Assembly (NCBI GenBank): GCA_012970285.1
Contig: JIBW01000007.1
Span: 372,001-436,000, forward strand
Origin: Bacillaceae bacterium JMAK1
GTDB lineage: Bacteria > Bacillota > Bacilli > Bacillales > Marinococcaceae
Direction of reading: 5' to 3'
DNA: 64,000 nucleotides
Positions 8,407 through 16,017 of the stretch are shown here, piece after piece. The position numbers and the translations under genes are program-made. The notes below the pieces were generated by a model. That model worked only from the letters and a program-made list of their open reading frames with translations. It was not told the DNA's origin and searched no databases. The first letter of the stretch is position 1. Each line of letters opens with the position of its first letter.

Positions 8407-8452
8407 AAAAACGCCCACGAACACTCATTTATGAGTGCTCGTGGGCGTTTTA
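8407..8452. terminator. Strong bidirectional terminator
   Basis: AAAACGCCCACGA and TCGTGGGCGTTTT, with an inner CACTCA/TGAGTG stem, form a long hairpin with T-runs on both strands. It separates the convergent deaminase and peptide-binding lipoprotein genes. Confidence 0.9.
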
Positions 8453-8455
8453 ATT

Positions 8456-10054
8456 TTAATAACCATTTTCACTTTCGCTAAGACTTACATTCTTTAGTTG
8501 CAATACCCCGTTTGGCAAGTGGATAAAGCCGTCAACGTGGTCAGACAAGCCGACGAGATAATCATTGTGAACGGTAAAAATTGCAGGTGCGTCATCAACG
8601 ATTTGTTGTTCAATTTGTTCATAGAGTGCGAGTCTTGCGTCTTCGTCTGTTTCTTCACGTGCCTGAATGAGCCACTCATCAACATCTTCGTTCTGATAGA
8701 ATGTCTGGTTGCCAGCTGAACCTAGATTGTCAGAGTGATAGTTCGGGTGCAACGCATAATCCGCATCACCTGTTGCCGAAGACCAACCTAGAACGAACAT
8801 ATCTGCATTTCCTTCGCCAACGGCATCGAGGTAAGCTCCCCATTCCATCAATTCAATGGATAACGTAACACCGACTTCTTGGAAGTAGTCTTGTACAAGT
8901 TCTGCGACTTGAACACGTAATGGATTCGCATCGTTTGTTAAGATCGTTGCTTCGAAGCCATCTTCATAGCCTGCTTCAGCTAGTAACTCTTTTGCTTTTT
9001 CAGGGTCGTATTCTAATGGTTCAATGTTGCCTGTATACCCAAACGTATTCTGAGTAAGTGGCGATTCAGCGACGAGCCCGTAGCCGTCGTAAAGACCTTC
9101 AAGTAACGTCTCGCGGTTTACGGTCATTGATAGAGCTTGGCGAACGAGTGGATCTTCAAATGGCTCCACCTCGGTGTTGAAGCCGATGTATTCATAGCCT
9201 AATTGTTCTTGAGTAATGACAGAGACGTCATCCATATGTTCAAACTGGCCGACATTTGCAGGTTCAATTTGTTGCATATAATGAGCTTCTCCTTGCTCCA
9301 TCATTGCAATACGAGTGGATTGTTCAGGTACAACTTTGAATGTTGCTTGGTCAATTGCAGGAACTTCTCCGTAGTAGGATTCATTTGCGGATAATACGAG
9401 TTCATTTCCTTGGTCCCAAGAATCGAATTCGAAAGGGCCTGTCCCAACTGGATTCATGTTTAGATCGGATTCACCTGCTTCATCTTCCTCGATCGCTTTT
9501 GGACTCACAATTCCAGCTGATCCGTGAGCGAGGTGAGCGGGAAGTGGTGCGAACGGAGCAGACGTTTTGAAATGGACAGTGTATTCATCGATCGCTTCGA
9601 TCTCTTCAACGAGTTCGAATAAAGACGCGCGTGGTGATGCGGTATCAGGGTCTAAGAATCGCTCGAAATTTGTGACAACGGCATCGGCGTTAAATGGCTC
9701 TCCGTCATGGAATGAAACACCTTCACGTAAGTTGAATTCCCATGTCAAATCGTCGATCTGATCATAAGATTCAGACAACGCAGGTTGTAATTCCATGTTC
9801 TCATCATTCATCACAAGATTCTCATAAATGTTCGTAAAAACGATGGTTGAAGGGATATCCGTGGCTGCGTGAGGGTTTAGCGTTACAGGGTCTGATGGCA
9901 TTGCTAATATGAAATTGCCACCCGCTTCAACTTCACTACTCGTTCCACTAGCATCTGAACTTGTCTCGCTTTCTTCTGGATCGCTCGAACAAGCTGTAAG
10001 TAGTAGTGCACTACTAAGTCCAAGGGCAAGTGCGTTTCTTTTTCTCATAATCAT
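8456..10054 (-). CDS. ABC transporter peptide/nickel-type substrate-binding lipoprotein (SBP_bac_5)
   Basis: 532 residues. Lipoprotein signal with lipobox LLTAC (Cys near residue 21), then an acidic Ser-rich linker and the family-5 binding domain. Typical patterns are DPVTLNPHAATD near the start, LREGVSFHDGEPFNADAVV, VGTGPFEF and RQALSMTVNRE. It delivers oligopeptides or similar solutes to an ABC importer, but no DppBCDF-type permease or ATPase genes are adjacent, so it is an orphan. AAGGAG precedes ATG 10054; ATG 10048 is an alternative. It is transcribed away from the methionine-type importer. Confidence 0.85.
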   Translation of the reverse strand: MIMRKRNALALGLSSALLLTACSSDPEESETSSDASGTSSEVEAGGNFILAMPSDPVTLNPHAATDIPSTIVFTNIYENLVMNDENMELQPALSESYDQIDDLTWEFNLREGVSFHDGEPFNADAVVTNFERFLDPDTASPRASLFELVEEIEAIDEYTVHFKTSAPFAPLPAHLAHGSAGIVSPKAIEEDEAGESDLNMNPVGTGPFEFDSWDQGNELVLSANESYYGEVPAIDQATFKVVPEQSTRIAMMEQGEAHYMQQIEPANVGQFEHMDDVSVITQEQLGYEYIGFNTEVEPFEDPLVRQALSMTVNRETLLEGLYDGYGLVAESPLTQNTFGYTGNIEPLEYDPEKAKELLAEAGYEDGFEATILTNDANPLRVQVAELVQDYFQEVGVTLSIELMEWGAYLDAVGEGNADMFVLGWSSATGDADYALHPNYHSDNLGSAGNQTFYQNEDVDEWLIQAREETDEDARLALYEQIEQQIVDDAPAIFTVHNDYLVGLSDHVDGFIHLPNGVLQLKNVSLSESENGY

Positions 10055-10223
10055 CAATCTCCTTATTCTCTTAGATGTCTACTTCCTTTAGAAGTGTAAC
10101 GCGTTGCTATCAATCAGTCCTTTAAGTATACAAGTAATTCTGAATAGTTCAATGAAAAGATTCTCTATGTATACGGTCTGATGATCATGATTTATGATTT
10201 ATGGAAAGGTCTTGACGTAGATT

Positions 10224-10252
10224 ATGACATCCAACCTAACATGTACTATAAT
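10224..10252 (+). promoter_or_regulatory. Sigma-A promoter of the metNIQ-like operon
   Basis: ATGACA (10224-10229), a 17-bp spacer and TATAAT (10247-10252). No S-box (SAM riboswitch) or T-box can be fitted in the roughly 40 bp between the predicted start site and the gene. Confidence 0.75.
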
Positions 10253-10299
10253 AAAAAAGTTGTTACTTTAGCCTTTGTAAGATGGAATGGGGTTTATTT

Positions 10300-11034
10300 G
10301 TGATTGAATTGCAAAACGTAACGAAAACGTTCGGTAACCATACGGCTATTCATGACGTTTCCTTAAAAGTACATAAGGGCGAAATTCATGGTTTGATCGG
10401 GGCTAGTGGGGCTGGAAAGTCGACCATGCTACGGGTAATGAATTTACTTGAAATCCCAGATTCGGGGTCTGTTTATGTCGGTGAGCGTGAGTTAACGATC
10501 CGCTCAAAACGAGCATTACGAGACGCTCGCAAACGTATAGGCATGATCTTTCAACATTTCAACCTCGTCTTAAATAAAACGGTCGGACAAAACGTAGCAG
10601 TATCCTTACAACTTGCACGCGTTTCTAAGCATAAGCAAATGGAACGAGTACGGGAATGTTTACGTTTTGTTGGATTAGAAGATCAAATAGATAAGTACCC
10701 TGCTCAGTTAAGCGGAGGACAAAAACAACGCGTTGCCATTGCACGTGCATTAGCAAATGAGCCTGAAGTTCTTCTTTGTGACGAGCCGACGTCTTCACTT
10801 GATCCTCATACAACTTCCGAGATTTTAACCGTTATCCGAGACATTCATGAACGACTCGGTGTTACGGTAATTATCGTAAGCCATGAAATGGATGTTATTA
10901 AAAGCATTTGTCAACGAGTAACCGTCATGGATCAAGGAACAATCTATGAAACGGTGTCGATTGAAGCATCAGGAATACCAAAAAGTGATCGAAGTCCTGA
11001 AAGGTTTATAAAGGAGTTAAAAAATGATGCCTGA
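10300..11034 (+). CDS. metN: Methionine-type ABC importer ATPase (MetN-like, lacks NIL domain)
   Basis: About 244 residues: Walker A GASGAGKST, Q-loop IFQHFNL, signature LSGGQKQRV, Walker B VLLCDEPTSSLD and H-loop VSHEMD. The pattern IELQNVTKTF at the start is MetN-like. Canonical MetN is about 340 residues, with a C-terminal NIL/ACT-like domain that senses methionine. That domain is missing, so feedback inhibition by that route is not expected. The GTG at 10300 gives the family N-terminus; ATG 10282 is an in-frame alternative. Its end overlaps the permease start by 11 bp. Confidence 0.8.
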   Translation: MIELQNVTKTFGNHTAIHDVSLKVHKGEIHGLIGASGAGKSTMLRVMNLLEIPDSGSVYVGERELTIRSKRALRDARKRIGMIFQHFNLVLNKTVGQNVAVSLQLARVSKHKQMERVRECLRFVGLEDQIDKYPAQLSGGQKQRVAIARALANEPEVLLCDEPTSSLDPHTTSEILTVIRDIHERLGVTVIIVSHEMDVIKSICQRVTVMDQGTIYETVSIEASGIPKSDRSPERFIKELKNDA

Positions 11035-11689
11035 CATTCTGTTGCGTTATCAAGCGGAAATTTGGCAGGCAATCGGGGAAACGTTTATTATGGTAGGCGT
11101 TTCAATACTTGCAGCAATCTTAGTAGGTTTGCCTGTTGGAACACTGCTATATTTGTGTCGAAAAGGCAATTTGTTAGAAAACCGTTTCGTTTTTTCTTCG
11201 TTGAACCTGCTCGTTAACATTATTCGTTCGTTCCCGTTCTTGCTTCTAGTCGTCTTCTTAATTCCTTTTACACGTCTTATTATGGGTACAGCGATCGGTA
11301 CAGCGGCTGCAACGGTTCCTCTATCAATCATCGCGTTTGCCCACTATTCTAGGCTCGTGGAACAATCCTTGTTAGAAATTCCTAAAGGAGTGATCGACGC
11401 AGCGGTTTCAATGGGAGCTTCAGTAAAAGAAGTTGTCTTTAAATTTCTACTCGTAGAATCAAGGTCAGGATTAGTCGTTGGGCTTACGATGTCGACGATT
11501 AGCTTTATTAGCTATTCAACGATTATGGGAGTCGTTGGAGGCGGAGGTGTTGGTGACTTTGCGATTCGTTACGGTTATCAACAGTTTCAAACGGATTTAA
11601 TGCTATATGTCATAATCATTATGGTTATACTCGTTCAGATGATTCAATTTATCGGAATGACCATTGCAAGAAAGATAGATAAACGTTAG
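11024..11689 (+). CDS. metI: Methionine-type ABC importer permease (MetI-like)
   Basis: 221 residues, five predicted membrane helices. The EAA coupling loop GVIDAAVSMGASVKEVVFKFLL is followed by the family-typical GVVGGGGVGDFAIRYGY segment near the end. AAGGAG lies seven bases before ATG 11024, and the gene overlaps the end of the ATPase gene. With its neighbours it forms a complete importer of the MetNIQ class, taking up methionine or a related sulfur amino acid. Confidence 0.88.
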   Translation: MMPDILLRYQAEIWQAIGETFIMVGVSILAAILVGLPVGTLLYLCRKGNLLENRFVFSSLNLLVNIIRSFPFLLLVVFLIPFTRLIMGTAIGTAAATVPLSIIAFAHYSRLVEQSLLEIPKGVIDAAVSMGASVKEVVFKFLLVESRSGLVVGLTMSTISFISYSTIMGVVGGGGVGDFAIRYGYQQFQTDLMLYVIIIMVILVQMIQFIGMTIARKIDKR

Positions 11690-11705
11690 GAGAGATTGAT
11701 TGACC

Positions 11706-12566
11706 ATGAAGAAACTGTTTACGCTAGTTGCAATACCTACTTTATTATTAACTGCATGTGGCACGTCTGAAGACCAACAAGAACCAGACACGACCGAAGG
11801 TACGACTGAAAGTACAGAAGAAGCAACCGAGGAAAGTGAAGAAGTTACACTAGATGTTGCTTCCTTAATCCCTCCAATGACAGAAATTCTTGAACTTGTT
11901 GAACCAGAATTGGCAGAAGAAGGCATTGACCTGAACATGGTTGTTCTTGGTGACAATATTCAACCAAATGATGCCTTGCATCATGAAGAAGTGGATGCAA
12001 ACTTTTTCCAACACGTTCCTTTTATGGAAGAGTACAACCTTAATAATGATGCATCCCTAGTACCTGTGGAGCCGATCTATTTCGCTAACTACGGCGTATA
12101 TGCTGCTGATTATGAATCAATGGATGAACTTCCAGAAGGTGCAACGATTGCAATTGCAAATGATATCTCTAATATTGACCGTTCGCTACAGCTGCTCGCA
12201 CAGCATGACGTTATTGAGCTAGAAGAAACAGATGAGCGTTATTATACACAGTCTCATATTAGCGAGAACCCAAATGATTATAACTTTGAAGAAGTCGATT
12301 TACTTATGCTCGCCAGAATGTATGACGATGCAGATGCGGTTGTCATAACTCCGGCTTATGCTGAGCCGTTAGGATTAACTCCTGCAAATGACGCGCTTCT
12401 CACTGAAGGCACAGAAAATGAATTCGCAATTACACTTGTCGCTCGTGAAGACAATGTAGATGATGAAGCGATTCAGACGTTAGCAGAAGTCATGACGAGT
12501 GACATCGTTCGTGAATTTCTAGAAGAAAATTATGATGAAACAGCGATTCCTGCCTTTGAAAATTAA
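11706..12566 (+). CDS. metQ: Methionine-type substrate-binding lipoprotein (MetQ/NlpA family)
   Basis: 286 residues with a lipoprotein signal ending LLTAC (Cys near residue 18), a Glu/Thr-rich linker of about 30 residues and an NlpA-family binding domain. Recognisable parts include HHEEVDANFFQHVPFMEEYN, ATIAIANDISNIDRSLQLL and VVITPAYAEPLGL. It binds L- or D-methionine, or another small amino acid, outside the membrane. AGGAGAG precedes either ATG 11706 or an in-frame TTG 11700. A rho-independent terminator follows directly, closing the three-gene operon. Confidence 0.88.
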   Translation: MKKLFTLVAIPTLLLTACGTSEDQQEPDTTEGTTESTEEATEESEEVTLDVASLIPPMTEILELVEPELAEEGIDLNMVVLGDNIQPNDALHHEEVDANFFQHVPFMEEYNLNNDASLVPVEPIYFANYGVYAADYESMDELPEGATIAIANDISNIDRSLQLLAQHDVIELEETDERYYTQSHISENPNDYNFEEVDLLMLARMYDDADAVVITPAYAEPLGLTPANDALLTEGTENEFAITLVAREDNVDDEAIQTLAEVMTSDIVREFLEENYDETAIPAFEN

Positions 12567-12579
12567 GAAGTAAACAATT

Positions 12580-12610
12580 GACTTGGATTAGATCTCCAAG
12601 TCTTTTTTTT
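12580..12610 (+). terminator. Terminator of the metNIQ-like operon
   Basis: GACTTGG (12580-12586) pairs with CCAAGTC (12596-12602), followed by eight T residues. Confidence 0.9.
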
Positions 12611-12706
12611 GTTCTTGTGTTGTCAAAAGTAAGCAAATTCATTGTGTTTTTCTAATAGAAACTGGTATCGTAATTCTAACTAATTGAAAATATGTGAGGT
12701 GCAACG

Positions 12707-12826
12707 ATGAAAATTATGCTGCTTATGGTGGTTAGTATGTTGTCAGTTGTCATTGCAAGTCACGTAGAACCATCAAGTGAAGAAGTCACGCAAGAAGCCG
12801 ATGAAAACGAAGAAGGACCTTTTTAA
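12707..12826 (+). CDS. Tiny exported peptide, possible Phr-like signal
   Basis: 39 residues: a Met/Lys start, a hydrophobic core (LLMVVSMLSVVIAS, about 5-18) and a hydrophilic, strongly acidic tail ending EEGPF. GAGGTG lies seven bases before the ATG, so translation looks real. The size and layout (signal peptide plus short tail) are those of Phr precursor peptides. It ends three bases from the stop of a Rap-like gene on the opposite strand. Known phr genes usually follow their rap gene in the same direction, so the pairing is a hypothesis. Confidence 0.45.
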   Translation: MKIMLLMVVSMLSVVIASHVEPSSEEVTQEADENEEGPF

Positions 12827-12829
12827 ACG

Positions 12830-13915
12830 TTACTCTACAATGTTTTTCTTCTGGCGCTTTGCAAATGACAAATAGTCATAGGCTTTTTCGTAGTTGTCAT
12901 TGGCATAATAATAGTCGGATACTTCGTGAGCTAGCTCAATGAGCTCTATTTGTATTTCGAGATCCTTTAATCGTCGAAATCCTTCAAGAATCATCTCGTC
13001 ATGAAATGGCTTATGCAAGAACACCCCTCTAGAGATCATACTTTTTGCATGAAACTCTTGAAACCGTTTGTGATCTTTTGTAAGCACTTCTTCGATTTTA
13101 TGTAGTAACTGATTTCCTTCTTTTTGTTTCCCTTGTCGAAGGCACGAGTTTGCAAGTCGATAAAGGGTATCTGCTTGGAATTCTATTCGTAACTCTTCAT
13201 CAACGTTAAGTGCCATGTTAAATCCATGTTCCGCATTTTGATTGTAATGAAAAAGATAATCATTTTTTGCAATGCTTCGATACAAATCTGCACGTTGGCG
13301 ATCTTTAAGTCCCTTTACAGTGAGTGCATCTTCGAATGTAGCCTTTGCCTTTTCATAGTAGCCAGTTTTAGAATAAATGTTCCCGATCAGTAGTAAGGAA
13401 CGGACGGTTTTCTTTGTAGATGTATGACTTTTCTTATATGTGTCGTAGGCTTTTATTGCATAGTTTAAAGCTGTAATGCTTTCTCCTAACTGATTAAACG
13501 TATTCGCTTGTCTTAGGTAAAAGTTGGCTTGATCTAAATCACACAATACACCAAGCTGCTTTTCGGCAGCGGTATAATGCTTCAACGCCTTATAATAGTT
13601 TTTTGTGTGATTAAGAAGCGTACCTTCCATATAATGATAAAGGTACCTCAACGTTTGTTCTGAGTCCTTTTCTGAGGACAGTTGCTCTTGAAAAGGCTCG
13701 ATCGAAGGGTCATTTTGTTTCTCGTTTTTTGAGAGCATCATTTGGTGTTTAGAGTAGAGCAAGTTGTAATATGATCTAGTTTGCTGATCTAAATGTAGAA
13801 ATGGTAAGTTTTCAGTAAGTTGATCTCGGATGTGAGCAGCCTTTTCTAGATCATTCAGTGATAAACAATGTAGCCAAGAGCCTAAGTCTTTTATGATTTC
13901 ATATTCTTCAGTCAA
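12830..13915 (-). CDS. Rap-family-like TPR regulator/phosphatase
   Basis: 361 residues, close to the 370-380 of Rap proteins. An N-terminal helical bundle (about 1-70, with DQQTRSYYNLLYSKHQMML) resembles the Rap 3-helix domain, including a Gln at about 44-45 where RapH has catalytic Gln47. The rest is tetratricopeptide repeats with pairs such as YYEKAKATFEDAL and NYEKAYDYLSFA. Rap proteins dephosphorylate Spo0F or block ComA and are inhibited by Phr peptides. No HTH domain is present, so it is not NprR/PlcR-like. The start is TTG with AAAGGAG nine bases upstream. Confidence 0.65.
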   Translation of the reverse strand: MTEEYEIIKDLGSWLHCLSLNDLEKAAHIRDQLTENLPFLHLDQQTRSYYNLLYSKHQMMLSKNEKQNDPSIEPFQEQLSSEKDSEQTLRYLYHYMEGTLLNHTKNYYKALKHYTAAEKQLGVLCDLDQANFYLRQANTFNQLGESITALNYAIKAYDTYKKSHTSTKKTVRSLLLIGNIYSKTGYYEKAKATFEDALTVKGLKDRQRADLYRSIAKNDYLFHYNQNAEHGFNMALNVDEELRIEFQADTLYRLANSCLRQGKQKEGNQLLHKIEEVLTKDHKRFQEFHAKSMISRGVFLHKPFHDEMILEGFRRLKDLEIQIELIELAHEVSDYYYANDNYEKAYDYLSFAKRQKKNIVE

Positions 13916-14181
13916 GTTTAAATACTCCTTTCCTGTTCACTACATGAATAATCGCACTTTCTATATATTTAACTAGCATAATACAACAAAAATCTCTCGA
14001 ATAAAATATATTCTGGTAGTTTAAGGAATATTAGATAGGATTCGACAGCGGTTGTCTAAAACGAGACTGAACGATGTCGTAATTTAAATGGAGGATGAAT
14101 TTTGTCTAACGTAGTAAACGTTTATAAGGAGGAATAATAGGGCGAACTAAACGCTACTTATTTATCGAAGGAGGTAGTGCG

Positions 14182-14457
14182 ATGGAGCATTCTCTGAGTG
14201 AAATTGCATTTGATGGCAGAGTTTATCGATGGCAGAAATCATTTGTATTTATTGTGTTATATACAATCGTATTCATTATAGGTTATTTCACCGATTTAGT
14301 AGCCATTTTGTATGGAACAACGTTGATAGCTTCAGTTGTTGTCTCCATTATTCTCCTTCTAGCGATCCTTTTATATCGCCATAACAAACCTCGAGGAGAG
14401 GTGATTAAAGATGGTGTTGGTCTTGCAGTCTCTGTGATAATTTTTATCTTTTTTTAA
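14182..14457 (+). CDS. Small integral membrane protein, function unknown
   Basis: 91 residues: a 20-residue polar start, then two long hydrophobic segments (about 22-40 and 46-68), a basic loop RHNKPRGE and a final hydrophobic stretch to the C-terminus. I do not recognise the family. GAAGGAGG precedes the ATG. It lies 29 bp ahead of the alpha/beta hydrolase gene and may be cotranscribed with it. Confidence 0.6.
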   Translation: MEHSLSEIAFDGRVYRWQKSFVFIVLYTIVFIIGYFTDLVAILYGTTLIASVVVSIILLLAILLYRHNKPRGEVIKDGVGLAVSVIIFIFF

Positions 14458-14486
14458 AATCTTTAACATTGAAAGAGGGAATTAAA

Positions 14487-15038
14487 GTGACTAAACAAGT
14501 GTTATTTATTCATAGTGCGGGCCCTCAAAATGCCCACGAAGGAAGTGACGCTTTAAAGGGGTCACTTGTTCAACAATTAGGCAATGACTATGAATGGATG
14601 ACCCCGCCAATGCCGTTCCCAGAAGATCCTCAGTATGCTCAATGGAAAGCCGTTCTAGATGAATCCTTTGCATCTATACATGACGGTGTAATTTTAATCG
14701 GGCATTCGTTAGGTGGATCGGTTTTGTTGAAATACCTCTCTGAAGAAAAGTGTCATGTATCCATTTCTACTTTGTGTTTAATCGCATCGCCATTTTGGGG
14801 TGTGGATGATTGGAGACGAGAGGACTTCGTGTTATTTGAGGACTTCGGTACGAGGTTGCCAACCATTCCTCACATGTATTTCTATCAAAGCAAACACGAT
14901 GAACAAGTGCCGGTTACACATATGGCGTATTATGCAGAGAGAATCCGAAGTTTAAATCCGAGACTGCTTTCAGGAAATGATCATCTGTTTCAAGACGGCT
15001 TGCCTGAATTGGTTGTAGATTTAAAAAAGCTACAATAA
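14487..15038 (+). CDS. RBBP9/YdeN-like alpha/beta hydrolase
   Basis: 183 residues. It opens QVLFIHSAGPQNAHEGSD, has the nucleophile elbow GHSLGGS (Ser) and ends with an HDEQVP (acid) and NDHLFQDG (His) catalytic arrangement. This is the small serine-hydrolase family of B. subtilis YdeN and human RBBP9. The substrate is unknown. GTG 14487 is preferred because AGAGGG is seven bases upstream; an in-frame TTG at 14469 has no ribosome site. Confidence 0.75.
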   Translation: MTKQVLFIHSAGPQNAHEGSDALKGSLVQQLGNDYEWMTPPMPFPEDPQYAQWKAVLDESFASIHDGVILIGHSLGGSVLLKYLSEEKCHVSISTLCLIASPFWGVDDWRREDFVLFEDFGTRLPTIPHMYFYQSKHDEQVPVTHMAYYAERIRSLNPRLLSGNDHLFQDGLPELVVDLKKLQ

Positions 15039-15133
15039 ACACTGTCTAAAGTTGTTGATTCACGTAAGGCGTTCGTTCTAAACTAAGAAAGAAGCACAGT
15101 TTAATCGCATCGTAGAGGCATAGAGGAGGAATA

Positions 15134-15760
15134 ATGCGCATGAACTGTTTAATTTTAGGCGCTACTGGAAGGGTAGGGAGTCATGTTGTAAATCATGCAC
15201 TTCAAGAAAATTACCGCGTGACGGTCTTGGTACGAACACCAGAGAATGCCAAGGCTGAGCATGAAAACCTAACGATTATAAAAGGAAATGTCTTAAATAA
15301 AGATGATATTACTCATGCAATTGAAGGTGTTGACGTTGTCATTAGTGCACTCAATACAGATGGTTCGACGACGCTGTCCGAGAGCATGCCACTCATCATA
15401 GACGCTATGAAAGGACAAGGGGTAAGGCGAATCATTACGGTAGGTACAGCTGGAATTTTACAAAGTAGAACATCACCTGAATTGCTTCGTTATCAATCGA
15501 GTGAATCAAAGCGTAAGCTAACTCGAGCAGCAGAAGACCATCACCGAGCATATGATTTTTTGAAGGCATCAGGTCTTGATTGGACGATCGTTTGCCCAAC
15601 CTATTTGCCAGATGGGGAGTACACTGGACAGTATCGAATAGAACGTGACTTCTTGCCAGAAGGTGGAGCGAAAATATCCGTGCCTGACACAGCGGAATGT
15701 ACCTGGAAGCAAGTCGAATGTGATAAGTACATAGGAGCTAGAATCGGACTAGCTTATTAG
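15134..15760 (+). CDS. NAD(P)-binding SDR/NmrA-like oxidoreductase
   Basis: 208 residues with a Rossmann start NCLILGATGRVGSHV, an Asn/Asp pair for dinucleotide binding (IKGNVLNKDDI), VVISALNTDG and the atypical-SDR end GLDWTIVCPTYLPDG. It belongs with NmrA/YwnB-type proteins that bind NAD(P) and act as flavin or quinone reductases or redox sensors. Two ATG codons (15134, 15140) follow GAGGAGG; the second has the better spacing (10 nt versus 4 nt). Confidence 0.75.
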   Translation: MRMNCLILGATGRVGSHVVNHALQENYRVTVLVRTPENAKAEHENLTIIKGNVLNKDDITHAIEGVDVVISALNTDGSTTLSESMPLIIDAMKGQGVRRIITVGTAGILQSRTSPELLRYQSSESKRKLTRAAEDHHRAYDFLKASGLDWTIVCPTYLPDGEYTGQYRIERDFLPEGGAKISVPDTAECTWKQVECDKYIGARIGLAY

Positions 15761-15879
15761 AGATAGGGATTTCATTCATGTTTGTGTGCATACATTAAGC
15801 TCGCAATCTACTTTGATCACTGGATCGTGTTGATGAAAAATGCCTAAATGATTGAGTAGTCGTAAATGAACGATAAGAA

Positions 15880-15915
15880 TTATGCACGCAGTTCTGGTTA
15901 TGCAAAAATGCATAA
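15880..15915. promoter_or_regulatory. Predicted enhancer (UAS) for the sigma-54 activator, antiporter side
   Basis: The palindrome TTATGC-AAAAAT-GCATAA (15898-15915) is centred about 52 bp upstream of the -24 GG. A further direct TTATGC half-site at 15880-15885 starts 18 bp upstream. The same motif at the same distance, with a half-site 19 bp upstream, precedes the aminotransferase operon. The palindrome is embedded in a longer hairpin that can also act as a terminator. Confidence 0.6.
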
Positions 15916-15932
15916 CCAGAACTGCTTTTTTT
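15888..15932 (+). terminator. Perfect 16-bp hairpin with T-tract
   Basis: GCAGTTCTGGTTATGC (15888-15903) pairs without mismatch to 15910-15925 across a 6-nt loop, followed by seven T residues. It is textbook for a terminator of the upstream SDR gene, although that gene ended 128 bp earlier. Its core coincides with the predicted activator palindrome. Confidence 0.75.
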
Positions 15933-15955
15933 CTTGATTAGACTGTAATAGGAAG

Positions 15956-15972
15956 TTGGCAAGTTTTTTGCA
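15956..15972 (+). promoter_or_regulatory. Sigma-54 (-24/-12) promoter of the antiporter gene
   Basis: TTGGCAAGTTTTTTGCA matches the consensus YTGGCACG-N4-TTGCW at all but one defined position. The invariant GG (15958-15959) and GC (15970-15971) are 10 bp apart. It lies about 45 bp before the antiporter start codon, downstream of the predicted enhancer. Confidence 0.8.
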
Positions 15973-16017
15973 AGTTCAATTCTCTTAAAAAAGATACACG
16001 CAAAAGGAGAGAAGGGA

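Noticed and set aside
10091-10281. S-box or T-box ahead of the metN-like gene
   Set aside because: A clear promoter lies only about 40 bp from the gene, leaving no room. Conserved riboswitch elements were not found.
14100-14140. A TTG-initiated 11-codon frame after GGAGG, upstream of the small membrane protein
   Set aside because: Too short to support. It could be a leader peptide, but no regulatory structure was recognised.
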